Positions 18,196-27,020 are shown, numbered from the stretch's first letter. The stretch is 64,000 nt of DNA from Micromonospora sp. RHAY321 (GCF_023896955.1 NZ_JAMHIW010000002.1:372001-436000); one strand, 5' to 3'. Notes: generated from the sequence alone by a model not told the origin. Made by a program: numbers and translations.

Positions 18196-18228
18196 CGGCG
18201 CTCCTCTCGGTCACCGGACCCGGCCGGC

Positions 18229-18249
18229 GGCCGCCGGTGCGCGGCGGCC
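18229..18249. terminator. GC hairpin downstream of the coiled-coil gene
   Basis: GGCCGCCG (18229-18236), 5-nt loop, CGGCGGCC (18242-18249): an 8-bp perfect stem about 90 nt past the stop of the minus-strand gene ending at 18341 and before the next minus-strand start at 18195. Confidence 0.45.
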
Positions 18250-18340
18250 AGCCCAGCCTGTCAGCTCCGACGGGACCGTCGACCGGGTTCCGCGCAGAAT
18301 CGCCCCGTCCGAACCGGCCCGAGGTCGACCGCCACCGGCG

Positions 18341-19951
18341 TCAGGTCCGGGCGGCGCCGTTCTCGCTGATCGGCTGCCCGAAGGGCAGGAACGGCACGGG
18401 CGTCGGGTCCCCGGTGCCGCCTGGTCGCCCGAAGGCCGGCCCGGCATCGCTGGTGGGTGCGTTCGTGGCGGCCGGACGGTCGACGGTCACGGCCGGCTCG
18501 TCCGTGCCGCCCGGGCTGTCGGCCGGCTCGCCATCGGGCCGTTCGTCCTCGGCCTGGTCGCCGCCGGGCAGCTCGTCACCCGGCTGGTCGTCGGCGGCCC
18601 GCTCGTCGATCGGCCGCTCGCTGACGAGTCGGTGGGCGGCGGGCCGCTCGACGACGGGCCGGTCGGTGCCGGACCGGCTGCCCACCATCGGGTACTCGGC
18701 GGTCTCCGTGCCACCCGCGGCGGCGGCCATCACCGCGGCGGCGGCCAGGTCGGCCACCCGCTTCGCCTCCCGCTGCACCCGGGCGCGGACGTCCTTGGCG
18801 TGCCGCTCGGCAGAATCCCCGGCCCGGCGGGCCTCGTCCAGACGCGCGCTCTCGGCGGTCAGGTCCCGGCGCACCTCGTTCAGCCGCTGCTGGATCCGGC
18901 CCAGCTCGTTCTCCAGGGTCTCGCCCTCCTGGCGGACCTCGGCGAGCTGCTGGCGGGCGGTCTCCAGCTCGGCGTGCAGCTGGGCCGACTCCTGGCGGCG
19001 TTCCTCAAGCTCCTCCTGCACGGCGGCAAGCTGCTCCTGCTGGGTGGCGGCCTGCTCGTCGGCCCGGTTGCGCAGCTCCGTCACGTGCTGCTGTGCCTCG
19101 GCCAGCAGCGCCGCGATCTGCTGCTCGGTGGTGCTGCGCTGCTCGGCCAGCTCCCGCTCGGCGACCGCCTGCTGCTCGGCGATCTCCTGCTCGGCGGCGG
19201 CTCGCCGGTCGTTGACCTCGCGCTCCACCCCGGCCTGCCACTGGGCCATCTCCTGCTGGCCCTTGGCCCGGGCGGCCTGGAGCTCCTGCTGGATCTGGGT
19301 GCGGGCCGACTTCATCAGCGCGTCGGCGGCGACCCTGGTCTGGTTGAGCTGCTGGGCGCTCTGCTCGGTGATCCGCTTCGCCTCGTGCTGCGCACGCTCG
19401 TGGGCGGCCTCACCGTCGGCCCGCAACTGCTCGGCGTGCTCCCGGATCGCGGTCAGCTCGGCCTCGGCCACCCGGCGCCGCTCCTCGTACGCCTGCTCCT
19501 GCTCGGCGCGCCGGGCCGCCAGTTCCTCGCCCAGATCCTGGCGCGCCTGCGCGGCCCGCTCGCGCGTGTCGACGAGGATGCGCTCCGCCTCGGTCCGCAG
19601 CTCGTTCGCACGATCCATGGCCGAGTCGGTGATCATCGACGCCTGCTTCTCGGCGAGGGCCAGGATCTCGCCGACCATGGGACCCAGATCCTGGAACGAG
19701 GCGCGGTCCACCTGCACGGGCTGCTCCTGAAGCTCGGCCAGCTCGGCGCGCAGCCGCTGCACCTCGGCGGTCAGCTCACGGACGCGGACCGCGGAGCGCC
19801 CGTGCTCCCCGCTCAGCATCGCCAACTGCCCGTCGAGCTGCTCCAGGTGCTTGTCGACCTGGCGTTTGTCGTAGCCGCGCAGGGCGAGCTCGAAGCTCGG
19901 CCGCGAGGCCGCATCGTCGCGTGCTGCGTGCGGCTCAGCGCCGATGGACAT
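18341..19951 (-). CDS. Long coiled-coil protein with DivIVA-like N-terminus
   Basis: 536 residues. The N-terminal FELALRGYDKRQVDKHLEQL resembles the DivIVA/Wag31 membrane-binding segment. Residues about 50-400 are almost continuous Gln/Glu/Ala/Arg heptads predicted to form a coiled coil; the tail (about 420-536) is low complexity, rich in Asp, Pro, Gly and Thr. Actinomycete relatives (Scy/FilP-like or cellulose-binding annotated proteins) have cytoskeletal or polarity roles; an equivalent role is inferred. The ATG at 19951 follows GGAGG with 6-nt spacing. Confidence 0.75.
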   Translation of the reverse strand: MSIGAEPHAARDDAASRPSFELALRGYDKRQVDKHLEQLDGQLAMLSGEHGRSAVRVRELTAEVQRLRAELAELQEQPVQVDRASFQDLGPMVGEILALAEKQASMITDSAMDRANELRTEAERILVDTRERAAQARQDLGEELAARRAEQEQAYEERRRVAEAELTAIREHAEQLRADGEAAHERAQHEAKRITEQSAQQLNQTRVAADALMKSARTQIQQELQAARAKGQQEMAQWQAGVEREVNDRRAAAEQEIAEQQAVAERELAEQRSTTEQQIAALLAEAQQHVTELRNRADEQAATQQEQLAAVQEELEERRQESAQLHAELETARQQLAEVRQEGETLENELGRIQQRLNEVRRDLTAESARLDEARRAGDSAERHAKDVRARVQREAKRVADLAAAAVMAAAAGGTETAEYPMVGSRSGTDRPVVERPAAHRLVSERPIDERAADDQPGDELPGGDQAEDERPDGEPADSPGGTDEPAVTVDRPAATNAPTSDAGPAFGRPGGTGDPTPVPFLPFGQPISENGAART

Positions 19952-20173
19952 GCACCATCCTCCGTACGATCGGGGCGCCAGGGCCGGCGGTCGACCGCCC
20001 CGCGCGGGCCGTGAATGTGGCGCAACGCTACCGCCGAGGCCGCGCCGTGAGTAGGCCCGCCCCACCACCGCCCACGACAACCTCCGAGCACCCGTCCTTT
20101 CCCCGGTGGATCGTGACGGAGCGCCGCCCGGAAGGCGGTGATCCGCGACCTTTGTCGCCGTCCACAGTGGCGC

Positions 20174-20204
20174 ATGCCGGTGGCGGACGAGCCGCCACCG
20201 GCAT
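20174..20204. terminator. 13-bp stem terminator after the reductase-methyltransferase fusion
   Basis: Positions 20174-20186 pair perfectly with 20192-20204 around a 5-nt loop, 7 bp past the stop codon of the minus-strand gene ending at 20211. Strong GC hairpin without a U-tract. Confidence 0.7.
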
Positions 20205-20210
20205 CGGTGT

Positions 20211-21785
20211 TCAGCGCCGGCGGGCGACCAGCACCGCGTCGTGCAGGGTGATGTCCCGGCCCTCCGGGTCCGTGGCGGTGCGAGGCCGGGCCTCGGCGGT
20301 GAGCACCTCCCACCGGGCCGGATCCAGCTCGCCGGCCACGTCCTCGGCCGTGTACATCATGTCGGGCATGTGCATCCGGTGCGCGGACGTCCACAGGTCC
20401 GACGGGTGGTGCCCGACGATCAGCAGGGTGCCGCCCGGCGCCACCGCTGCGGCCAGCCGGGCGAACAGCTCCCGCCGCTGCGCCGGCGGCAGGTGCATGA
20501 ACTGCGCGGACACCAGGTCGTACGCCTCCTCGGTGGGCGGCTTCTCGCGCAGGTCGGCGTGCGTCCACTCGATGCGGTCGCCGACCCCGGCGGCGTCGGC
20601 GTGCCCGGCGGCACGGCCCAGCGCGGTGGTGGAGATGTCCACCGCCGTCACCCGCCAGCCGCGCTCGGCCAACCACACGGCGTCGGCGCCCTCGCCGCTG
20701 CCCACGTCCAGTGCCCGCCCCGGTGCCAGATCGGCGGCCTCGGTGACCAGTTGCGGGTTCGCCCGGCCACTCCACACCGCCGGCCGGGAACGGTAGCGCT
20801 CCTCCCACGCCGGCTCCTCGAAGGCCGTGGCCACCAGCTGCCGGTACGCGGTCACCGCGTCGCGGGTCTCCTCGGCGATCAGGTCGGCGTTGATGGCTGC
20901 CCCGGCCGTCAGGCCGGCCGCGGCGGCTGTGATCACCTGGCCGCGTACGTCGGCGACGTTGCCGGCCACCCAGACTCCCGGCACGGTCGTCGCCCCGGTA
21001 GCGTCGGCCGGGATCTGGCTGCCGATCACGTACCCGCCCATCGTGACCTCCTCCGGGGCCAGGCCCAGCCCGACCAGCAACCCGGCGCGCGGGGCCGTCC
21101 GGGTGGCGACCACCACCGCGTCGAGCGCCACCACCCGGCCGGAGGCGAGCCGGACGCCGGTCAGCGCGTCCCCGGTCACCTCCAGCGCGGCGACCGGACC
21201 CGGCACAACGGCGATGCTCCGGGCGGCGAGCCGCTCGGCCGCCTCCTCGTCCGGTGCCGGAGCGTCGTGCAGCAGGAGCAGCACGTCCGAGCTCCACTGC
21301 CGCCACATCTCGGCCTGGTGCACGGCCATCGGCCCGGTGGCCAGCACACCGATCCGCCGGTCCTGGACCTCCCAGCCGTGGCAGTACGGGCAGTGCAGCA
21401 CGTCGCGACCCCACCGCTGCGCCAACCCCGGCACGTCGGGCAGTTCGTCGGTCAAGCCGGTGGCCACCAGCAGCCGCCGGGCGCGCACCACCTGCCCGTC
21501 GTCGAGGTTGAGGCGGAACCCGTCGTCGTCCCTGGTCGCCGTCTCCACCCGCCCGGCCAGGAACGTCCCGCCGTACCCGGCCACCTCGGCGCGGCCGGCC
21601 GCGACCAGCTCGGCCGGCGGCGTTCCCTCGCGCGCCAGGTAGTTGTGCACGTGGTCGGCCGGCGCGTTGCGCGGCTCGCCGGAGTCGATCACGAGCACCG
21701 AGCGTCGGGCGCGGCTCAGTGCCAGGGCTCCGCTGAGCCCCGCCGCGCCGCCGCCCACCACCACCACGTCATATGTCTCGTCCAC
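20211..21785 (-). CDS. Fusion: thioredoxin-reductase-like FAD oxidoreductase + class I SAM methyltransferase
   Basis: 524 residues. Residues 1-300 form a thioredoxin-reductase-like flavoprotein: VVVVGGGAAGLSGALAL, redox motif HCPYCHGWE, second nucleotide motif near RRIGVLATGP, and GVWVAGNVAD. Residues about 335-524 are a Rossmann methyltransferase: ALDVGSGEGADAVWLAERGW, VTAVDISTTALGRA, YDLVSAQFMHLP. I cannot name the substrate; detoxification of thiol-reactive or metalloid compounds is one possibility. The GTG at 21785 has AGGGAGAC upstream. Divergent from an XRE-cupin regulator 74 bp away, probably its controller. Confidence 0.85.
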   Translation of the reverse strand: MDETYDVVVVGGGAAGLSGALALSRARRSVLVIDSGEPRNAPADHVHNYLAREGTPPAELVAAGRAEVAGYGGTFLAGRVETATRDDDGFRLNLDDGQVVRARRLLVATGLTDELPDVPGLAQRWGRDVLHCPYCHGWEVQDRRIGVLATGPMAVHQAEMWRQWSSDVLLLLHDAPAPDEEAAERLAARSIAVVPGPVAALEVTGDALTGVRLASGRVVALDAVVVATRTAPRAGLLVGLGLAPEEVTMGGYVIGSQIPADATGATTVPGVWVAGNVADVRGQVITAAAAGLTAGAAINADLIAEETRDAVTAYRQLVATAFEEPAWEERYRSRPAVWSGRANPQLVTEAADLAPGRALDVGSGEGADAVWLAERGWRVTAVDISTTALGRAAGHADAAGVGDRIEWTHADLREKPPTEEAYDLVSAQFMHLPPAQRRELFARLAAAVAPGGTLLIVGHHPSDLWTSAHRMHMPDMMYTAEDVAGELDPARWEVLTAEARPRTATDPEGRDITLHDAVLVARRR

Positions 21786-21851
21786 CGGTGTGTCTCCCTG
21801 CTTCTCGGCTGAGCCCACCATCCGTCGCCGCCGGCCGGGCGGCAACTATCC

Positions 21852-21866
21852 TTGCCGTTATGGCAA
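21852..21866. promoter_or_regulatory. Inverted repeat over the start of the XRE-cupin gene, likely autoregulatory operator
   Basis: TTGCC (21852-21856), 5-bp spacer, GGCAA (21862-21866). It spans the start codon at 21860. A -10-like TATCCT (21847-21852) ends 7 nt before that ATG, indicating a leaderless promoter, so a bound repressor here would block initiation. The divergent fusion gene starts 67 bp away and could be co-controlled. Confidence 0.55.
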
Positions 21867-22453
21867 ACGACGACAGCGCGGCGCTGGCCGCCGTCGGCCC
21901 GCGACTGCGTGCCCTGCGCCACCAGCGGGGGACCACCCTGGCCCAGCTCGCCGACCTGACCGGCATCTCGGTGAGCACCCTGTCCCGGCTGGAGTCCGGC
22001 AGCCGCCGGCCCACCCTGGAGCTGCTGCTCCCGCTGGCCCGGGCCTACCAGGTGCCGTTGGACGAGCTGGTGGACGCTCCGGCGACCGGAGACCCCCGGG
22101 TACGCCCCAAGCCCATCGTCAAGCACGGCGTGACGTTCCTGCCCCTGACCCGCCGACCGGGCGGTCTGCAGGCTTTCAAGCAGATCCTCCCGCCGAACAC
22201 GCCTACCGGGGAGCTGACCCAGCAGACCCACGAGGGGTACGAGTGGATCTACGTCCTCTCCGGCCGGCTGCGCCTGCTGCTCGGCGAGCACGACCTGACG
22301 CTGACCCCGGGCGAGGTGGCCGAGTTCGACACCCGCGTCCCGCACCGGTTGTCCAACCCCGGCCCCGGCACCACCGAGGTCCTCAGCCTCTTCGGGCCGC
22401 AGGGGGAGCGGCTGCACGTCCGCGCCCGCCCCACCGGGTCCGACGACCGGTAG
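21860..22453 (+). CDS. XRE-family regulator with C-terminal cupin sensor
   Basis: 197 residues. The helix-turn-helix is at about 12-65 (LRALRHQRGTTLAQLADLTG then VSTLSRLESGSRRP). The cupin domain at about 115-185 has THEGYEWIYVLSGRLRLLLG and EFDTRVPHRLSN. This class usually binds a small ligand through the cupin and represses adjacent genes. The divergent reductase-methyltransferase is the likely target. Start supported by the leaderless promoter spacing. Confidence 0.88.
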   Translation: MANDDSAALAAVGPRLRALRHQRGTTLAQLADLTGISVSTLSRLESGSRRPTLELLLPLARAYQVPLDELVDAPATGDPRVRPKPIVKHGVTFLPLTRRPGGLQAFKQILPPNTPTGELTQQTHEGYEWIYVLSGRLRLLLGEHDLTLTPGEVAEFDTRVPHRLSNPGPGTTEVLSLFGPQGERLHVRARPTGSDDR

Positions 22454-22485
22454 TCGCGGCTCAGGAGCGCCCGTGCTGTTCCTGG

Positions 22486-23307
22486 TCAAGTGTCCGTTCG
22501 GGCTCGGGTCCTGGCGAGGGTGTGGAGCGTGTCCGTGGTCGCCGGGTCGGCAGGGAAGAAGGCCTCGACGGCCAGCCCGGAGACGGTGACATCCCGAGGT
22601 GTGCCGAAGACGGTGGTGGTCGTGAAGAACGACAGCTCCCGGCCGTCGTGGCGGTACCGCAGCGGGATGACGACGCGCGAGACGGCGTCCCTGACCGGCG
22701 CCGTAGCGTCGTTGTCGCCCGGATAGCCGCGAAGCTCCTCGTGCAGTTCGTGCAGGGCCGGGTCGTTGGTCGCCGCGGCCTGCTGGCGCAGCCGGTGGAG
22801 CAGGTGGGCGCGCCACTCCGGCAGGTTGAGGATTCGCGGGGCCATGCCGTCGGGGTGCAGGCTGAGTCGCAGCACGTTGACCGGTGGGGTCAGGAGGTGG
22901 GGTTCGGCGCCAGCGGTGAGCAGAGCGACGGCCGGGTTGGCTTCGACGAGATGCCAGTGCTGGTCGATGAGCACCGCGGGGTACGGGTCGTGGCCATCGA
23001 GGATCTGCCGTACGGCGGCACGTACCGGAACCAGTTCCGGATCACTGAGCTCGTGGCTGGGGTAGGCGGGCGCGTACCCGCCGGCGAGCAGCGCCGTGTT
23101 GCGCTCGGCCAGCGGCATGTCGAGCTGATCCGCCAACCGCAGGATGAGATCCGGACTCGGGCGGGATCGCCCGGTCTCCACGAAGCTCAGATGCCGGGTC
23201 GACACCCCCGCCTCGATCGACAGGTCGAGCTGGCTCAACCCGCGGGTTCGGCGCCAGTCGCGCAGCAACTCGCCGACGGGTCGCCCCTGCCTTGTCATGG
23301 TCGTCAC
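22486..23307 (-). CDS. XRE-family regulator with MmyB-like ligand-binding domain
   Basis: 273 residues. N-terminal helix-turn-helix (LLRDWRRTRGLSQLDLSIEAG, described as DWRRTRGLSQLDLS onward) and the MmyB-like region with VLIDQHWHLVEANPA (a PAS-like fold) and RLSLHPDGMAPRILN. Actinomycete members often sit beside and repress small oxidoreductase or NTF2-like genes and may bind fatty-acid-like ligands. A -10-like TAGGGT ends 6 nt before the GTG, so the message is probably leaderless. Divergent from the NTF2-like gene at 23439. Confidence 0.85.
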   Translation of the reverse strand: MTTMTRQGRPVGELLRDWRRTRGLSQLDLSIEAGVSTRHLSFVETGRSRPSPDLILRLADQLDMPLAERNTALLAGGYAPAYPSHELSDPELVPVRAAVRQILDGHDPYPAVLIDQHWHLVEANPAVALLTAGAEPHLLTPPVNVLRLSLHPDGMAPRILNLPEWRAHLLHRLRQQAAATNDPALHELHEELRGYPGDNDATAPVRDAVSRVVIPLRYRHDGRELSFFTTTTVFGTPRDVTVSGLAVEAFFPADPATTDTLHTLARTRARTDT

Positions 23308-23313
23308 GCCCCG

Positions 23314-23319
23314 ACCCTA
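23314..23319 (-). promoter_or_regulatory. -10 element of leaderless promoter for the MmyB-type regulator
   Basis: Reading on the minus strand, TAGGGT is followed by 6 nt and the GTG at 23307. This spacing supports the GTG rather than the ATG three codons inside. Confidence 0.5.
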
Positions 23320-23342
23320 GGTACCCCATCGGAGCGCGGGCC

Positions 23343-23359
23343 ATTACCTGCGACGTAAT
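23343..23359. promoter_or_regulatory. Inverted repeat ATTAC-N7-GTAAT in the divergent promoter
   Basis: Perfect 5-bp arms with a 7-bp spacer, about 24 bp upstream of the regulator's -10 and 80 bp before the NTF2-like gene. Its position suits an operator for the adjacent MmyB-type regulator acting on both genes. Confidence 0.5.
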
Positions 23360-23438
23360 CGACAGGCGCCACGGCACCGGAGATCCTTTTTCCAGAGGCG
23401 GCGACCCGCCCCCATTTCCGGCGAACGAGGAGAGTTCC

Positions 23439-23813
23439 ATGACTGCGGCATTCCACGAGCTGGCCGAGCGGTACATCGCGATCTGGAATGAGACCGATCC
23501 GGCGAGGCGGCGTCAGGACATCGACGACCTGTGGGCACCCGAGGGCCGCTACGTGGACCCGCTGGCCGTCGCCGAGGGCCGGGAGGCCGTCGACGCGACG
23601 ATCGCCGCGGTGCAGAGTCAGTTCCCCGGCATGACGTTCCGGTTGGCCGGCCCGGTCGACGGCCACCACAACCAGGTCCGCTTCACCTGGGAGCTCGGGC
23701 CGGAGAGCGGCGAGGCACCGATCGCTGGTTTCGACGTCGCGGTGGTCGACGGCAACGGGCGCCTGACCCAGGTGCTGGGCTTCCTGGACCGAGTCCCGGC
23801 GGAGAGCCGATGA
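23439..23813 (+). CDS. NTF2-like (SnoaL-type) protein
   Basis: 124 residues. FHELAERYIAIWNETDPARR and DIDDLWAPEGRYVDPLA are the standard opening of SnoaL-like proteins that start with AERYIAIWNE; the C-terminus VTQVLGFLD-like strand appears as RLTQVLGFLDRVP. GAGGAGAG precedes the ATG. Divergent from, and likely repressed by, the MmyB-type regulator. Reaction unknown. Confidence 0.8.
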   Translation: MTAAFHELAERYIAIWNETDPARRRQDIDDLWAPEGRYVDPLAVAEGREAVDATIAAVQSQFPGMTFRLAGPVDGHHNQVRFTWELGPESGEAPIAGFDVAVVDGNGRLTQVLGFLDRVPAESR

Positions 23814-23846
23814 CCGCCCACCCGACCCGCGCCGGGTTCGCGGCAC

Positions 23847-24281
23847 TCAGTCGAGGCAGAACTCGTTGCCCTCGACGTCCTGCATCACGAGACACGACTC
23901 GTTGACGCCATCGGCGGACAGCAGGCGCACGCGCACCCCGCCGAGCGCGACCAGTCGTGCGCATTCGGCCTCAAGTGCCGCCAGGCGCTCGTCACCCACG
24001 AGCCCGGTGCCGACCCGCACGTCAAGATGCACCCGATTCTTGACGACCTTGCCTTCGGGGACGCGCTGGAAGAACAGTCGCGGGCCCACACCGGTGGGAT
24101 CGACGCAGGCGAACGCCGAGCCCTGCTGTTCAGGCGGCAGCGCGCGGTCGAACTCGTCCCAGGTGGCGAACCCCTCCGGTGGCGGCGGTACGACGTACCC
24201 CAACACCTCGCACCAGAAGCGGGCGACGCGCTCGGGTTCCGCGCAGTCGAAGGTGACCTGGACCTGCTTGACCGACGCCAT
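23847..24281 (-). CDS. VOC-family (glyoxalase-like) protein
   Basis: 144 residues with two beta-alpha-beta-beta-beta units: VQVTFDCAEPERVARFWCEVLGY, where the VARFWCEVLGY segment is typical, and the second unit ending VMQDVEGNEFCLD. The late Glu-Phe-Cys is the usual position of a metal ligand. Family members include glyoxalases and resistance proteins; no substrate is assignable. Confidence 0.8.
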   Translation of the reverse strand: MASVKQVQVTFDCAEPERVARFWCEVLGYVVPPPPEGFATWDEFDRALPPEQQGSAFACVDPTGVGPRLFFQRVPEGKVVKNRVHLDVRVGTGLVGDERLAALEAECARLVALGGVRVRLLSADGVNESCLVMQDVEGNEFCLD

Positions 24282-24330
24282 CGGTCCACCATAGGGGCGG
24301 GATCCCTCGTCGTCACCACGGGGCCGCCCC

Positions 24331-26073
24331 TCAGCGGGGTGCGGCGATCGGCGGCGTCGACGGCCCGAAGCTGGTCAGGAACCGGTCCCGGAAGGTGTCC
24401 ATCGGCCACACCGGGGCCTGCGGACCCGGCCGCAGGCCGTCCTCCCAGCCCCAGCCGGCCGCTCGGGCCAGCACTGCCGGGTCACGGGCGACGATGGTGA
24501 TCGGCACGTCCCGGCTGGCGCCCTCGCCGGTGACCACGGGGGCGGGCTGGTGGTCGCCGAGGAAGACCAGCACCAGGTCGTCGTCGCCGTAGGTCTGCAC
24601 GTAGGAGATCAACGTCTCCAGCGAGTACCCGATGGCCTGCCGGTATCCCGCCCGGATCCGGCTGGTGTCACCGTCGGCGTCGCCGCTGTCCTCGCCGGCG
24701 GCGGCGCCGTGGTAGATCGAGCCGTCGCCCACCTCGTCCCAGCCGATCATCCGGGGTATCGCCGTCCAGGGCGAGTGGCTGGAGACCAGCGGGATCTCGG
24801 CCATCACCGGCTGGTCCGCGCGGGCGCGAACCTGCCGCTGGAAGAACGACATCGTGTACTGGTCGGGCATCGGGGCGTAGCTGAACGACGGCCCCCGATA
24901 GCCGAGCGCCTCGGCGTCGTAGTAGCGGTCGTAGGAGAAGAACCCCTTCTCCGGCCACGGTTGGGTGGCCGCCGGCAACACCCCGACGGTCTGCCAACCG
25001 GCCCGCTGGAACGCGCCGTTGAGGGTGAGCCGGTCACTGGCCAGGAGGCTGCGGTGCCGCTGCTCGTTGTCCGTCCACAGGCCGGACAGCAGCGTGTCGT
25101 GCGCCAACCAGCTGCCACCGCCGAAGGTCGGGGAGGTGAGGAAGCCGCTGCGGGAGCCGTACCCGGCCGCGCGCAGTCGCTGGGTTCCCGAGTCCAGCAC
25201 CGCGTTGACCTGCGGCGCCAACTCCGGGTCCTCCACCGCGTCCCGCCCGTAGCTCTCCACGAAGGCGAGGATGACGTCCTTTCCGCGTAGCCCGGTCAGC
25301 AGTTGGTCGTCCGGGGTGTCGCGGAACGGGTCGGTGGCGATCTGGGCGGTGAAGGCGCCCCGGTCGCGCAGCCGCTCGTCCACCTGCCCGGCGTGCGCGC
25401 CGACCAGCGCGGTGATCCCGGCGTCGGCCACCGGCACGCCCGGGACCACCCGGACCCCGATGACGGCGCAGGCCAGCCAGGCGACCGTCAGCGTGGCCAC
25501 CGCCCGGGTCGCCACCCGCTCGTGACGGGCCAGCAGGGCCGCCAGCCGCCGCAGCGCCAGCGTCAGCACCAGCAGCAGCGCGCCGACCAGCAGCAGGGCG
25601 CCCACCGCCGCGCCGACCGCGCCGGCCCGACCGGCCGAGTCCCGGACGAAGCCGAACGCGTCGTCCAGCAGCAGCCAGTCCAGCACCAGGTCGAACGGCC
25701 GGTCGAGGGCCGCGCGGAAGCCCAGGTCGGCGAGGTTCACGATGGCCAGCAGGCCGAGCAGCGGCCCCACGACGACCACCACCGCCTGCCGGGGTCGCGT
25801 GGGCAGCGCCAGCAGCAGCGCGGCCATGACCAGCCCTTCCAGCGGGATGCGCAGGAAGGCACCGGGCGTCAGCAGACCGAGCCGGTCCGGGCCGACCAGG
25901 ACGACGAACACCAGCAGCACCGCCAGCACACTGCCCGCCGCGGCCACCGCCCGCCGCGCCGGGCCGCGCTCGGCCGCCGACACCCCGGGAGTACGCGCCG
26001 ACGCCTCCCCCGCGGCGGAGGGGCGCGAGCGGAACCGGCCGGCCAGCCGGCGTACCCGGGTGGGAAGGGTCAT
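24331..26073 (-). CDS. Membrane sulfatase-superfamily protein (LTA-synthase-like)
   Basis: 580 residues. A basic N-terminus and about five membrane helices (roughly 45-215) precede an extracytoplasmic alkaline-phosphatase-fold domain (about 265-570): DVILAFVESYGRDAV, a GGGSWLAHDTLLSG segment around the expected nucleophile, and VFLGDHQPAPVV with metal-binding Asp-His. Related proteins transfer phospho-alditol or phospholipid head groups. Its ATG overlaps the stop of the CDP-alcohol phosphatidyltransferase (TGATG), so the pair is translationally coupled and probably acts on the same lipid. Confidence 0.82.
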   Translation of the reverse strand: MTLPTRVRRLAGRFRSRPSAAGEASARTPGVSAAERGPARRAVAAAGSVLAVLLVFVVLVGPDRLGLLTPGAFLRIPLEGLVMAALLLALPTRPRQAVVVVVGPLLGLLAIVNLADLGFRAALDRPFDLVLDWLLLDDAFGFVRDSAGRAGAVGAAVGALLLVGALLLVLTLALRRLAALLARHERVATRAVATLTVAWLACAVIGVRVVPGVPVADAGITALVGAHAGQVDERLRDRGAFTAQIATDPFRDTPDDQLLTGLRGKDVILAFVESYGRDAVEDPELAPQVNAVLDSGTQRLRAAGYGSRSGFLTSPTFGGGSWLAHDTLLSGLWTDNEQRHRSLLASDRLTLNGAFQRAGWQTVGVLPAATQPWPEKGFFSYDRYYDAEALGYRGPSFSYAPMPDQYTMSFFQRQVRARADQPVMAEIPLVSSHSPWTAIPRMIGWDEVGDGSIYHGAAAGEDSGDADGDTSRIRAGYRQAIGYSLETLISYVQTYGDDDLVLVFLGDHQPAPVVTGEGASRDVPITIVARDPAVLARAAGWGWEDGLRPGPQAPVWPMDTFRDRFLTSFGPSTPPIAAPR

Positions 26074-26975
26074 CAGAGCCTCCAGTCGGAGTGGACGGTA
26101 CCGGCCGAGCGCGCCGCCATCGCCGGAGCGTGCACCGGCAGCAGGGGCGGCACGGTGACGGGGGAGTGCCCGGCCACCGGCAGGAGCACCACCGGGACGG
26201 GCGCGACCCGTGGCGCCGGAACGGGCGACGCGGCCGGCGCGGGTGCGGCGACAGCGACCGGTGCCGGCGCGGCGACCGGGCGGGCCGCCGGGCGGCGGCG
26301 CCACAGCCAGGCGATGTCCCGTCCGAACGACTCCACCAGCAGCGTCAGCGCCACCACCAGCACCAGCGTCGTCCACGGCTCCGGCAGCACCCGCGCCGCG
26401 GCCACCGCCAGCAGCACACCCTGCGCGGCGGCCACCACCTTGCGCCAGTAGCGCGGTGGCAGCGACCCGCTGAGCCAGGGCAGCACCGCGCTCGCCGCGA
26501 CGAACGCGTACCGCATCGCGCCGATGGCCAGCACCCACACTCCGGCGGCCGGCGCGACGTACACGCTGAGCACCAGGATGAGGAACGCGTCGACCTCCAT
26601 GTCGAAGCGCGCGCCGAGAGCGCTGACCGTGCCGGTGCGCCGCGCCACCTGACCGTCCACGGCGTCCAGCAGCAGTGCCACCGCGCTCACCGCGACCAGC
26701 AGCCCCACCGGCGAGGGCCGGCCGAACGAGTCCACCACCAGTGCGGTGACCGCTCCGACCAGGACGGCCCGGGTCAGCGTCACCCGGTCGGCGGGGCCCA
26801 ACCGCGACGCGCCGGCCTGGCGCAGGCCCCGGCTCAACCCGATGCAGGTGACCACCGCGTAGCCGGTCCCGACCAGCCAACCCGCGCCGCCCAGCCCCAC
26901 GGTGGCGGCCAACGCCGCCAGCACGACCAGTTGCGCGCCCAGCCCGATCATCGGACCACTTCGAACTGTGGGCAC
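26073..26975 (-). CDS. CDP-alcohol phosphatidyltransferase
   Basis: 300 residues, about six membrane helices. The family motif DGx2ARx8Gx3Dx3D is complete, starting at the DG of LLLDAVDGQVARR. The enzyme would replace CMP of a CDP-alcohol lipid with a second alcohol. The C-terminal 65 residues form a Pro/Ala/Val-rich tail not needed for catalysis. GTG at 26975 is preferred because GGAGG lies 6 nt upstream. First gene of the two-gene minus-strand unit, divergent from the MDR/PTPS-like cluster. Confidence 0.87.
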   Translation of the reverse strand: MPTVRSGPMIGLGAQLVVLAALAATVGLGGAGWLVGTGYAVVTCIGLSRGLRQAGASRLGPADRVTLTRAVLVGAVTALVVDSFGRPSPVGLLVAVSAVALLLDAVDGQVARRTGTVSALGARFDMEVDAFLILVLSVYVAPAAGVWVLAIGAMRYAFVAASAVLPWLSGSLPPRYWRKVVAAAQGVLLAVAAARVLPEPWTTLVLVVALTLLVESFGRDIAWLWRRRPAARPVAAPAPVAVAAPAPAASPVPAPRVAPVPVVLLPVAGHSPVTVPPLLPVHAPAMAARSAGTVHSDWRL

Positions 26976-26981
26976 CGTACC

Positions 26982-27020
26982 TCCGTGTTTATGATCGACG
27001 ACCCCGACAGGGAACACGGA
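26982..27020. promoter_or_regulatory. Divergent promoter region with 8-bp inverted repeat
   Basis: TCCGTGTT (26982-26989) and AACACGGA (27013-27020) are perfect inverted copies 23 bp apart, between the divergent genes starting at 26975 and 27069. A TATGAT at 26990-26995 could be a plus-strand -10. Candidate shared operator; not tied to any known regulator. Confidence 0.4.
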
